This document shows, piece by piece, positions 53,597 to 62,002 of a DNA stretch of 64,000 bases; within the stretch, counting starts at the first letter, position 1, and each line of letters starts with the position of its first letter. The position numbers were made by a program, and so were the translations under genes. The DNA comes from Candidatus Cetobacterium colombiensis (GTDB lineage: Bacteria; Fusobacteriota; Fusobacteriia; Fusobacteriales; Fusobacteriaceae), in the NCBI RefSeq assembly GCF_033962415.1, contig NZ_JAVIKH010000012.1:1-64000 (forward strand), read 5' to 3'. The notes below the pieces were generated by a model, which saw only the letters and a program-made list of their open reading frames with translations, was not told the origin of the DNA and made no database searches.

Positions 53597-54633
53597 TACT
53601 CATTACCTCCATTTAGTTTATCAACTTCTGCTGCTAATCTGTTTACAGTAGTTGAGAAAGATATAAATACAGGACACTTATCGTCACATCTTCCACACCC
53701 AACACACATATGATGCTCTTTGAATCTCTTTTTATGATCGTGGATTTTATGCATAACTTTAAATCTCATTCTCTCTCCACCAGTTTTTCTAAACGAGTGA
53801 TTTCCAGCCATATCAGTATATCCATCAACATGGCAAGATGCATTAATTCTTCTTCTTTCTCCTGCGTTAGAATCAGATGTATAGTTCATATCATATGTTG
53901 TAAAGCAAGTACAAGTTGAACACGATACAGTACAGCTTCCACACATTAAACATCTCTTGTCAAATTCTTTCCACATCTCTAAAGATTTAACTGCAATTTG
54001 AGTCTCTTTATCATTTATTTCAGGAATTCTAACAACTCTTTCATTTTCTAAAACTGGAGTTATTAAGAAGTCCATTTCTTCGTTTCCAGCAAAGTAAGAG
54101 TTAAATTCTGAATCTTTAGTTTCAACTAAAACTTCTTCTCCATTGAACTTTACTCCAAATGCATACTCATCAGCTGATCCAGTACCCATTGAAGCACAGA
54201 AGCAAGTATCCCAACCTTTTGATGGACATTCCATTAATATAAACTTTGTTTTTTCTCTCATTCTTTTATAGTATGAATCCTCAAATCCACCATTTTTTAA
54301 GAATATATCATCATATCTTTTTATTGAGTGAATGTCACAAGCTCTTGCAAAAACAAGCATTGGTCTATCATCAACAACTTTTGATTCTCTATAATCTGCA
54401 TCTGTAAAGTATAATACAGTCTCAGTTATTGGACTTAATGCTTCCTTTGCTGCATAATCAGATTTTTCATCATGTACTATCTCATCTGCTGAATAAACTC
54501 TATCATATCTTACAATATCGGTATCCGAATATCTTCCCTGCTTAGGAAATCTTTTTGGAGCATATATTTTATACTCTTTGCTAAGATTTTTTAACAAGCT
54601 ATCAAAATTTTCTGCTGTTATTTTGTATCCCAT
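53596..54633 (-). CDS. asrA: Anaerobic sulfite reductase subunit A (Fe-S)
   Basis: A 345-residue electron-transfer subunit with two ferredoxin-type cysteine groups near the C-terminus (CLMCGSCTVSCSTC and CVGCGRCDDKCP, about 230-320) and a CFCASMG segment. The length and cysteine layout match Salmonella AsrA. First gene of asrABC, with a clear promoter upstream. It is divergent from a pseudouridine synthase gene, with palindromes in the shared intergenic region. Confidence 0.94.
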   Translation of the reverse strand: MGYKITAENFDSLLKNLSKEYKIYAPKRFPKQGRYSDTDIVRYDRVYSADEIVHDEKSDYAAKEALSPITETVLYFTDADYRESKVVDDRPMLVFARACDIHSIKRYDDIFLKNGGFEDSYYKRMREKTKFILMECPSKGWDTCFCASMGTGSADEYAFGVKFNGEEVLVETKDSEFNSYFAGNEEMDFLITPVLENERVVRIPEINDKETQIAVKSLEMWKEFDKRCLMCGSCTVSCSTCTCFTTYDMNYTSDSNAGERRRINASCHVDGYTDMAGNHSFRKTGGERMRFKVMHKIHDHKKRFKEHHMCVGCGRCDDKCPVFISFSTTVNRLAAEVDKLNGGNE

Positions 54634-54687
54634 TCTTACTTTGCCTCCCTATTGTTTTTGAATTTTTATTCAATTCATTATGTGTTT

Positions 54688-54716
54688 ATATTACAACCTT
54701 TATGTTTTTTTGTAAA
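54688..54716 (-). promoter_or_regulatory. Promoter of asrABC
   Basis: Minus-strand -35 TTTACA (54711-54716), 17-base spacer, -10 TAATAT (54688-54693), giving a leader of about 50 bases before asrA. Confidence 0.75.
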
Positions 54717-54850
54717 CCACATTTTGCGTTTTTTTGCACTTTGGTTAAATTTAAATTTTTAATAGAAAACTTTCTGTGCAGAGTTTTAGTTCTTTATTTT
54801 TTTGATAAAGTTTTAGCATTTGAATCCCCTTTCAAATACTAATTACATAC

Positions 54851-54892
54851 AACACTAGTATACTTATACACTAGTGTTAAAGTGATCACTTT
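54851..54892. promoter_or_regulatory. Two palindromes in the asrA / rluA-like divergent region
   Basis: An inverted repeat AACACTAGT-N10-ACTAGTGTT (54851-54878) is followed at once by a 14-base perfect palindrome AAAGTGATCACTTT (54879-54892). The 347-base region between the divergent genes holds no gene. These palindromes lie about 135 bases upstream of the asrA -35 and 25 bases upstream of the other promoter. They look like regulator sites. The factor is unknown; the inner GTGA/TCAC resembles CRP-type half sites but without the usual spacer. Confidence 0.6.
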
Positions 54893-54915
54893 TTTATCAT
54901 TAATATATCAAAAGA

Positions 54916-54944
54916 TTGTTTTTTTCTTATTTTCATTATAAAAT
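54916..54944 (+). promoter_or_regulatory. Promoter of the rluA-like gene
   Basis: -35 TTGTTT (54916-54921), 17-base spacer and -10 TAAAAT (54939-54944), about 37 bases before the start codon. Confidence 0.6.
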
Positions 54945-54980
54945 ACAAGTGTTAATATTAATTTTTAAAGGTGGATAACT

Positions 54981-55853
54981 ATGAAAAAATTTATCGTCGA
55001 ACCTGAATTTCATAATATGAAAATCTCTCAGTATCTCAGAGAAAAGGGATATTCAGGTAGAGGCATTAGAAATGTCGAAGTTTATTTAAATGGAAAAAGA
55101 ACAAAAACAACAAAACAAGTTAAAAAAAATGCAAGACTTTTAGTTAAAGAAAAAGAAAAGGAAGTTGGAATTCGTTCTATTCAAATGGACTTAAAAATTA
55201 TGTATGAAGATAAAAACTTACTTATTATTGATAAAGATCCATATTTAGTTGTTCATCCAACAACTAAAAAAACAGACTTAACTTTAGCTAATGGTGTTAT
55301 CTATTATCTTCAAGAACAAACTGGTAAAATTCAACCTCCAAGATTTTTTAATCGTTTAGATATGAATACCTCTGGGTTAATCGTTGTGGCTAAAAATGCT
55401 TATACTCAAGCATTTTTACAAAGTGACAAAGAAAAAGTATCTAAGTTCTATCAAGCTATTGTTAAAGGAATAGTTAAAGACGATGAGATGATGATTGAAA
55501 TTCCAATTGGAAAAGAAGGCGACGAACTTAGACGTAAGGAAATGTCTCCAGAAGAGGGAGGACAAACTGCTAAAACTCATATGAAAGTTTTAGAGCGTTT
55601 TCCTAATGAAGATTTAACTTTAATCCAATTGGAGCTTTTCACAGGTAGAACACATCAAATTCGTGCTCATATGTCTCTTGTTGGTCATCCAATTTTAGGA
55701 GATGAATTATATGGTGGAGATGATACTAGAGCTAAAAGACAACTGCTTCATGCTTTTAAATTAATTTTTACTGATGTTGAAAGTGGTCAAAAAATTGAAG
55801 TTCAAGCTCCATTACCAGATGATTTTAAAGAAATTCTTCATATTGCAAACTAA
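54981..55853 (+). CDS. RluA-family pseudouridine synthase
   Basis: A 290-residue protein with an N-terminal S4-like domain (about 1-55) and the RluA catalytic domain. The nucleophile Asp is in NRLDMNTSGLIVVAKN (near residue 125), and TGRTHQIRAHM follows. The residue before RLD is Asn instead of the usual His, but the Asp itself is kept. Which rRNA or tRNA uridine it modifies cannot be told. AGGTGG precedes the ATG. Confidence 0.87.
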   Translation: MKKFIVEPEFHNMKISQYLREKGYSGRGIRNVEVYLNGKRTKTTKQVKKNARLLVKEKEKEVGIRSIQMDLKIMYEDKNLLIIDKDPYLVVHPTTKKTDLTLANGVIYYLQEQTGKIQPPRFFNRLDMNTSGLIVVAKNAYTQAFLQSDKEKVSKFYQAIVKGIVKDDEMMIEIPIGKEGDELRRKEMSPEEGGQTAKTHMKVLERFPNEDLTLIQLELFTGRTHQIRAHMSLVGHPILGDELYGGDDTRAKRQLLHAFKLIFTDVESGQKIEVQAPLPDDFKEILHIAN

Positions 55854-55861
55854 TAAAGCTT

Positions 55862-55896
55862 AAATAAAAAAAGTGCTAAAAGCACTTTTTTTATTT
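55862..55896. terminator. Bidirectional terminator
   Basis: A perfect 16-bp inverted repeat (AAATAAAAAAAGTGCT and complement) with a 3-base loop between convergent genes. Confidence 0.92.
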
Positions 55897-55900
55897 AGCA

Positions 55901-57172
55901 TTACGCTAAAGTATTTTCGTTAACTGATGTAGCATCCTCTTCTCTTTTTAATTCCCCCTCAGTTTTCGCTACAATCAATGTACAAACAGCATCTCCTGTT
56001 ATATTAACAACAGTTCTAAACATATCCACAAATCTATCTATTCCCATAACAAGAGCCATTCCTTCTAAAGGTAATCCTACTTGTTGTAGTACCATTCCTA
56101 ACATTATTACACCTACTCCAGGCACTCCTGCAGTTCCTATTGAAGTTAATGTTGCAGTTATAATAACAGTTACAAAGTCTCCCATAGTTAAAGAAACTCC
56201 ATATATTTGAGCTATAAAAATCGTAGCTACTCCTTGCATTATAGCTGTTCCATCCATATTTATTGTACTTCCTAACGGAATCGTAAATGATGATATTCCT
56301 TTTGATACCCCAAACTCTTCTTGTAATGTTTCCATTGAAGCTGGCAGTGTTGCACTACTTGACGAAGTTGAAAAAGCTACCATCATTGGCCCTGAAAATT
56401 TCTTTAAAAATTTAATAGGATTATATTTAGCAATTAAAATTAATAAACTTTGATAAGTTATTAGATAATGTAGTAACAATACAAATATCACTGCTAAAAA
56501 ATATTTTAATAAAGGTAACATTGCTGAATAACCTAAAGTTGAAAATGTCTTTGCTATCAAACCATAAACTCCAAAAGGTGCTAACTGCATAACTAAGTCC
56601 ACTATTTTTAAAACTATATTATTCAGTTCATCCATTCCTTTTCTTATTGTTGAAACTTTATCTCCTAACATTGCCATTGCTACTCCACATAAAATAGAGA
56701 ACACTATAATTTGTAACATATCTCCTTTTGCTAAAGCCTCTATGGGATTTATTGGTATCATTCCTAAAAGTATATCTATAAAAGGTTTTGTTTCTCCTAC
56801 AGAAACATTTGTTGTAGAAATTTGAGATAACACAATACCCTTACCTGGATTTATTAAAGAACCTACACCTAAAGCTAATGTTATTGCCACTGCAGTTGTT
56901 CCTAAATAAAAAGATAAAGTTTTAATTCCTACTCTCCCTAATTTTTTTATATCTTCAATTCCAGCTGCTCCAACTGTTAACGAACAGAAAACCAATGGAA
57001 TTACTATCATTCTTATTGCTCTAATGAAGCCAGTTCCCAAGAAGTTAAAAAAGAAATCAATAACATAATTTTTTATAATCAGATTTTCTTTAAAAGGATA
57101 TAAGGCTACTCCACTTAAAACTCCTAAAATCAACGCTATAAAAATCTTATTTGTTAAACCTATTTTTTTCAT
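55901..57172 (-). CDS. Dicarboxylate/amino-acid:cation symporter (DAACS family)
   Basis: A 423-residue inner-membrane transporter with about 8 helices and two re-entrant loops. The serine-rich STSSSSATLPAS and the NMDGTAIMQG metal/substrate motif are those of GltP/GltT/DctA-type symporters for glutamate, aspartate or C4-dicarboxylates. Which substrate cannot be settled from sequence. Uptake of aspartate would feed the aspartase at 3913, but there is no physical link. Single gene, own promoter and terminator. Confidence 0.9.
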   Translation of the reverse strand: MKKIGLTNKIFIALILGVLSGVALYPFKENLIIKNYVIDFFFNFLGTGFIRAIRMIVIPLVFCSLTVGAAGIEDIKKLGRVGIKTLSFYLGTTAVAITLALGVGSLINPGKGIVLSQISTTNVSVGETKPFIDILLGMIPINPIEALAKGDMLQIIVFSILCGVAMAMLGDKVSTIRKGMDELNNIVLKIVDLVMQLAPFGVYGLIAKTFSTLGYSAMLPLLKYFLAVIFVLLLHYLITYQSLLILIAKYNPIKFLKKFSGPMMVAFSTSSSSATLPASMETLQEEFGVSKGISSFTIPLGSTINMDGTAIMQGVATIFIAQIYGVSLTMGDFVTVIITATLTSIGTAGVPGVGVIMLGMVLQQVGLPLEGMALVMGIDRFVDMFRTVVNITGDAVCTLIVAKTEGELKREEDATSVNENTLA

Positions 57173-57215
57173 TTAAACTCACTCCTCGAACTTTCTTCAT
57201 TTAATTTACAAAGTG

Positions 57216-57244
57216 ATTATATCTTTAAATAATAAAAAAATCAA
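57216..57244 (-). promoter_or_regulatory. Promoter of the DAACS symporter gene
   Basis: Minus-strand -35 TTGATT (57239-57244), 17-base spacer, -10 TATAAT (57216-57221). Confidence 0.75.
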
Positions 57245-57392
57245 GAAAAAAATAAATTATTTTTTTCTTATTTATTTTTTTGAAAATTTATTTCCATTTT
57301 TAGATTTTTGATTTTAGGAGGATTTTTATATATTTTTACGAATAAAATTTATAATATAGTTTTATTAATTAAATGTTTTGGAGGTATTTTTA

Positions 57393-58367
57393 ATGCTTTT
57401 TAATAAATTAAGTAGTTATGATAAACACAAAGTTTTTAAGAATATGTTAGCTCCATACACTGCAGTGCTTATTGCACAATATTTCTCACTAGGATATCAA
57501 TATTCTGCTGCTACAATTTGTATTTTAAGTTTAGAAAGTACTAGAAAAGCTTCTCTTAGAAGTTCTTTTGAAAGAGTTACCGCAGCATCTTTTGGACTGA
57601 TATTATCTGCTACTATTATTGGATTATGTGACTTCAATCCAATTTCTCTTGTTATTTTCACTGGGATTTTTATGCCTTTATGTATACGTTTTAATCTTTT
57701 ACAAGGTTTTTTTACTAATGTTGTTTTAGCAAGTCATTTTTTGTTAGATAAAAACGTTGATGTTTTTTTTGTATTAGACCAATTTTTTTTATTATTAGTA
57801 GGAGTTCTCTGTGCTATTTTTTTCAACTTATATATGCCTAGTAGAAATAATGAAATTAATTCACAACTTCAAAAAATTGACTCTATTATAAAAATAATAC
57901 TCTTAGATTTTGCTAAAGCTTTAAAATACAAAGCAGTCTCTTTAAAACAAGATGAACTTTTTGAAGAACTTAAAGTTAATCTCGATGACTGCAGAGTTTT
58001 AGTTGAAACAGAAAAACAAAACATTTTTTTTCAAAAAAAAATTGAAGTTAGCAATGATTACTCTAATAAGTTTTCAGAATATATAATTCTTTCTAAAATA
58101 AGAGAATGTTTTAATAAAATTTCTGATGATATTTCTATAACAAATGAGTTAGCATCTATTTTAAAAGATATAGCCACTTTAAATTTAAATAAGTATACTT
58201 ATCGATTTATTTTGAAGAGATTAGAACAATCAGAAAAAAAATTTAGAAAAGATTTAGAAGAAAGTTCTTTAACCATTGAAAATGAAACTATGTACTTTCA
58301 ACTTATAGAAAGTATCAAGGATTTAATTACAATTAGAAGTGAAAAAATTTTTAAAGGAAATCTCTAA
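57393..58367 (+). CDS. FUSC/ArAE-like (aromatic acid exporter family) membrane protein
   Basis: A 324-residue protein. The N-terminal half has about 4-6 membrane helices (about 14-150) of the ArAE_1/DUF939 type, and the C-terminal half is a cytoplasmic helical domain rich in Lys and Glu. Related proteins are called putative aromatic acid exporters, without proof of substrate. The start chosen is ATG 57393 after GGAGG; an in-frame TTG 15 bases upstream would overlap that site. It lies 51 bases before the amino-acid antiporter gene, separated by a weak hairpin, and may belong to the same unit. Confidence 0.75.
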   Translation: MLFNKLSSYDKHKVFKNMLAPYTAVLIAQYFSLGYQYSAATICILSLESTRKASLRSSFERVTAASFGLILSATIIGLCDFNPISLVIFTGIFMPLCIRFNLLQGFFTNVVLASHFLLDKNVDVFFVLDQFFLLLVGVLCAIFFNLYMPSRNNEINSQLQKIDSIIKIILLDFAKALKYKAVSLKQDELFEELKVNLDDCRVLVETEKQNIFFQKKIEVSNDYSNKFSEYIILSKIRECFNKISDDISITNELASILKDIATLNLNKYTYRFILKRLEQSEKKFRKDLEESSLTIENETMYFQLIESIKDLITIRSEKIFKGNL

Positions 58368-58376
58368 TTTTCCTTT
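58353..58376 (+). other. Weak hairpin at the end of the FUSC-like gene
   Basis: AAAGGAAA / TTTCCTTT arms with an 8-base loop span the stop codon. No T run follows, so partial attenuation before the histidine decarboxylase operon is possible but unproven. Confidence 0.4.
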
Positions 58377-58418
58377 AACAATGTTAATAGAAAAATAAAA
58401 TTTTAAGGAGGATTTAAA

Positions 58419-59882
58419 ATGGCTGATGATGGTAAAAAACTTGGAGTAATAGCCCTTACTGCACTTGTTATTAGTGCGATGATTGGGGGAGGTGTTTTTA
58501 ATTTACCACAAAATATGGCTCAATCTGCAGGTCCTGGTGCTATTATCATAGCTTGGGTTATAACTGGAGTTGGAATGTGGTTCGTTGCTAATACTTTTAG
58601 AATTCTTGCTGCTGCTAGACCTGAAGCTACAACGGGTATCTATGCTTACGGTGAACTTGGTTTTGGAAATTTCACTGGTTTCCTTATGGCTTGGGGATAT
58701 TGGATTTGTAACTGCTTTGCTAATATTGGTTATGCAGTTCTTCTTATGGATTCTTTAAACTATTTCTTCCCAGGGTATTTTACTGGTGGAAATAACTTTA
58801 ACTCAGTTATTGGTGGATCTTTAGTTATTTGGGTTATATATTTTGTTGTTTTAGCTGGTGTTAAAGGTGCTGCTTCATTAAATACAATTGGTACAATTGG
58901 AAAATTAGTTCCTCTTGTTCTTTTCTTATTAATAACTGCTTTTGTTTTTAAAGTTACATTCTTTTTTACAAACTTTTGGGGAACAGAAACTATAACTACT
59001 CTTGCTGATAAACCTCTTGGAAGTCTTTTAGAACAAGTTAAGGGTACAATGCTTGTAACTCTTTGGGTTTTCATAGGAATAGAGGGTGCGGTTGTTGTAT
59101 CAGATAGAGCAAAATCTCAATCAGAAGTTGGTAAGGCTACTCTTTTAGGTTTCTTAGGATGTTTAATTCTTTATGTTTTATTATCTTTACTTCCTATTGG
59201 ACATTACTCTCAAGGACAACTTTCAACTATGGCTGCTCCTTCTACTGCTGCTGTTTTAGGTGGAATTGTTGGTAAGTGGGGCGAATGGTTAATGAACATT
59301 GGAGTTATGATTGCTATTCTAAGTTCTTGGCTTGTTTGGACTATAATGCTAGCTGAATTACCATTTGCTGCTGCAAAAGGAAAAACATTCCCTAAAGCAT
59401 TTGCTAAAATTAATAAAAATGATTCTCCATCATTTTCACTATTAATTTCTAGTATCATTATGCAAGTTACTATGATTGTAGTTTATTTCTCTAACAACGC
59501 TTGGAACTTGATGTTAAGTATCACAGGAGTTATGGTTTTACCGTGTTATATAGTATGTACTGCATATTTATGGAAAATTGCTGCTAAAAACGATAATTAT
59601 CCTACTGATATATTTGCAAGTAGAAAAACTGCTGAAATAACTGGAATTTTAGGAACTGTTTATGGACTTTGGCTTGTATATGCAGCTGGATTAAACTATA
59701 TGCTTCTTGCTGCTGTTATATACGCTATAGGAATTCCATTCTTTATGAAAGCTAGAAAAGAGTTTGATCCTAGTAATCCAGAATTTAATAAAGATGAAAA
59801 AATATTCTCTATCATTCTTTTCATTTTAGGAGTATTAGGTTTAATTTACCTAATAATGAATTATAAAGCTCTTTTAGGGTAG
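58419..59882 (+). CDS. APC-family amino acid antiporter (probable histidine/histamine or arginine/ornithine exchanger)
   Basis: A 487-residue transporter with about 12-13 helices of the basic amino acid/polyamine antiporter group (APC superfamily). VISAMIGGGVFNLPQNMA in the first helix is the unwound substrate-binding segment. Overall it resembles ArcD-type arginine/ornithine antiporters. It is the first gene of a tight operon with an amidino hydrolase (10 bases on) and a histidine decarboxylase. Exchange of histidine for histamine, or of arginine/citrulline for ornithine, is therefore inferred. AGGAGG precedes the ATG. Confidence 0.85.
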   Translation: MADDGKKLGVIALTALVISAMIGGGVFNLPQNMAQSAGPGAIIIAWVITGVGMWFVANTFRILAAARPEATTGIYAYGELGFGNFTGFLMAWGYWICNCFANIGYAVLLMDSLNYFFPGYFTGGNNFNSVIGGSLVIWVIYFVVLAGVKGAASLNTIGTIGKLVPLVLFLLITAFVFKVTFFFTNFWGTETITTLADKPLGSLLEQVKGTMLVTLWVFIGIEGAVVVSDRAKSQSEVGKATLLGFLGCLILYVLLSLLPIGHYSQGQLSTMAAPSTAAVLGGIVGKWGEWLMNIGVMIAILSSWLVWTIMLAELPFAAAKGKTFPKAFAKINKNDSPSFSLLISSIIMQVTMIVVYFSNNAWNLMLSITGVMVLPCYIVCTAYLWKIAAKNDNYPTDIFASRKTAEITGILGTVYGLWLVYAAGLNYMLLAAVIYAIGIPFFMKARKEFDPSNPEFNKDEKIFSIILFILGVLGLIYLIMNYKALLG

Positions 59883-59892
59883 GTGACTTTTT

Positions 59893-60816
59893 ATGAATAG
59901 TCAAATTACAAGTAAAGTTCTTATGATTAAGCCTACAAAATTTTACTATAATGTTGAAACAGCTGTTAATAATGCATATCAAAAAGATTTAAAAGAGGAT
60001 CCTAATTTAGTTCAAGCTCGTGCTCTAAATGAGTTTGATTCTCTTGTTGAAAAAATTAAATCTGTAGGAATTGAAGTGGATGTAATTAATGATACATCCA
60101 CTCCATATACACCTGACAGCATATTTCCTAATAACTGGTTCAGCTCTCATCAAGATGGAAAACTTATTATTTATCCTATGTTTGCTAATGATAGAAGACT
60201 AGAAAGGGCAAAATTTTTATCAAATTTAAAGGAAATTCAAAATAAAACTTCTATAACTGTTCTAGACTTAACCTATTTCGAAAAAGATGATAAGTTTTTA
60301 GAAGGTACTGGTGCTCTTGTTTTAGATAGAATTAACAAAATTGCATACTGTTCTCTTTCTCCAAGAGCAAACGAGGATGTTTTGAAAGAGTTTTGCAACC
60401 TTACTAATTATAAGGCTATAAAATTTCATTCAGTACAAAATATCAACAATATTCTAACTCCAATTTATCATACAAATGTTATGATGGGAGTTACTGAAAA
60501 TTTTGTTGTTATTTGTTTAGATTCTATAACTGATCTAAAAGAAAGAGAAAAAGTTATTACTTCTATTTCAAATTCTGGAAAAGAGATTATAAATATAACT
60601 TTAAATCAAGTTCTTAAATTTTGTGGAAATGTTTTAGAATTAAAAAATCTAAAAGGAGATAGATATACTCTTATGTCTAAATCTGCTTTCCAAGGTTTTA
60701 CAAAAGAACAACTAGAGATTATAAAGAAAAGTTCAGAAATTATATTCTCTGATATTACCACTATCGAAACTTATGGTGGTGGCTCTGTTAGATGCATGAT
60801 TGCAGAACTTTTTTAA
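59893..60816 (+). CDS. CtlX-type amidino hydrolase (guanidino-modifying enzyme superfamily)
   Basis: A 307-residue pentein-fold enzyme. DSIFPNNWFSSH (about 75-86), LEGTGALVLD, the His of PIYHTNVMM and the C-terminal GGGSVRC with the likely nucleophile Cys301 match the COG4874/CtlX group. Relatives include a citrulline ureidase of Francisella and dimethylarginine hydrolases. Substrates may be citrulline, arginine derivatives or another amidino compound; this cannot be decided. The start is 10 bases after the antiporter stop, and the stop lies 17 bases before hdcA. Confidence 0.8.
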   Translation: MNSQITSKVLMIKPTKFYYNVETAVNNAYQKDLKEDPNLVQARALNEFDSLVEKIKSVGIEVDVINDTSTPYTPDSIFPNNWFSSHQDGKLIIYPMFANDRRLERAKFLSNLKEIQNKTSITVLDLTYFEKDDKFLEGTGALVLDRINKIAYCSLSPRANEDVLKEFCNLTNYKAIKFHSVQNINNILTPIYHTNVMMGVTENFVVICLDSITDLKEREKVITSISNSGKEIINITLNQVLKFCGNVLELKNLKGDRYTLMSKSAFQGFTKEQLEIIKKSSEIIFSDITTIETYGGGSVRCMIAELF

Positions 60817-60833
60817 TTAAAGGAGGAATAAAA

Positions 60834-61712
60834 ATGAGAATTGACAAAACTGCTATTAGTTTTTATGACGATTACTGTGATGGGTATGGTGCTCCTGGTT
60901 CAACTGGAAACGGTTATGTTTCTGTTTTAAAAGTTTCTGTGGGAACTGTTCCTAAAACTGATGATATTTTAATTGATGGAATTGTTGCTTATGATAGAGC
61001 TGAGGTTAACGATGCTTATGTGGGACAAATAAATATGTTAACTGCCTCTTCATTTTGCGGATTAGCAGGACAAGTTTGGGGTTATGATCTAGCTAAACAC
61101 GATTGTATTGCTAATGATTCTCATCCTACTGTTTTAGAAGTTCCACAATTTGATGGTTCTATTTTAAAAGTTTATGATGCTAAACCTCTTTTAGAAGCTG
61201 GGGTTGAACTTTTTGGAACTGAATCAAAAAGAAGATTTACTCCTTTACCTGGTTCTCATATGATTTGTGCTAATAAAGGTGTAACTGCATTTAGACCAAA
61301 AGAAAACAGAGAGTTTAAAGAAAATGAAGGATACGGTGTTTGGTGTTTTATCGCTATCTCCATAGCTAAAGATAGAAATAAAGATGCTAGCCTATTTATT
61401 GAGGATGCTGGAATTTGGACTGAAAATGATAATCCTGAAGATTTAAAAAAATTCTTAGAAGATCATAGAAAAGCAATTGTTTGGTCTGTTGTTGAATGTG
61501 GAAAAGATTCTCATGTTGCTTATGATAGAACTTACGTTGGTTTTGCTTATACAATTATGAAGCCTGGTGAAATTGGTACTTCATTAACTTGTGGTCCTTA
61601 TGTTACATTAGCTAGAAATGCCATACCTGAAAAAGGATTTGGAGAATTAAATAATTTAACTTTATCTCAATGGTTGAGTGTTCAAGGACTAGAACCTATT
61701 GTAAAAAAATAA
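60834..61712 (+). CDS. hdcA: Pyruvoyl-dependent histidine decarboxylase proenzyme
   Basis: A 292-residue proenzyme closely resembling Lactobacillus HdcA, which decarboxylates histidine to histamine. The self-cleavage site is Ser72-Ser73 in NMLTASSFCG. Cleavage there gives a beta chain (1-72) and an alpha chain starting with the pyruvoyl group. Other shared blocks are DGIVAYDRAE (about 48-57), YDAKPL, CANKGVTAFRPK, EGYGVWCFIAISIAKD and FIEDAG. The start chosen is the ATG after AGGAGG, not the longer reading inside ctlX. No HdcB-like maturation gene is present. Its decarboxylation consumes a proton, so it can aid acid resistance. Confidence 0.95.
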   Translation: MRIDKTAISFYDDYCDGYGAPGSTGNGYVSVLKVSVGTVPKTDDILIDGIVAYDRAEVNDAYVGQINMLTASSFCGLAGQVWGYDLAKHDCIANDSHPTVLEVPQFDGSILKVYDAKPLLEAGVELFGTESKRRFTPLPGSHMICANKGVTAFRPKENREFKENEGYGVWCFIAISIAKDRNKDASLFIEDAGIWTENDNPEDLKKFLEDHRKAIVWSVVECGKDSHVAYDRTYVGFAYTIMKPGEIGTSLTCGPYVTLARNAIPEKGFGELNNLTLSQWLSVQGLEPIVKK

Positions 61713-61728
61713 TTTTGATAAAATTTTA

Positions 61729-61760
61729 GCTACAACTTTTATTCAAGTTGTAGCTTTTTT
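61729..61760 (+). terminator. Terminator of the antiporter-ctlX-hdcA operon
   Basis: A perfect 10-bp stem (GCTACAACTT / AAGTTGTAGC) with a 6-base loop and 6 Ts. Confidence 0.92.
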
Positions 61761-61837
61761 ATTCTATTTTGTTCAATTTTTTAATTTTTAATGAAAAACT
61801 AATCATAAAAAGATTAATTTTAGTTCTCATGAATAAA

Positions 61838-61866
61838 TTGACAAATTATTCAAGATAATATATGAT
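61838..61866 (+). promoter_or_regulatory. Promoter of gapA
   Basis: -35 TTGACA (61838-61843), 17-base spacer and -10 TATGAT (61861-61866). The leader to gapA is about 130 bases of A-rich sequence with no clear structured element. Confidence 0.8.
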
Positions 61867-62002
61867 TAAGACATACTAAGAAAAAGCATTTTACAAAAAG
61901 AAAGAAAAAAAGGAAATACATTTTTTTAGCGTATTTTCAATAGGATGTACAAAATTTTATCGAACTTAATTAAAAAAACATAAATTTTTAGGAGGTTTCC
62001 AA

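Noticed and set aside
57309-57330. TTTTAGGAGGATTTTTATAT looks like a ribosome-binding site upstream of the FUSC-like gene
   Set aside because: No start codon or open frame follows it at a usable distance; probably chance in A/G-rich leader sequence.
58419-59882. Firm naming of the antiporter as ArcD
   Set aside because: No arcA, arcB or arcC genes are present and the operon partner is histidine decarboxylase, so the substrate stays open.
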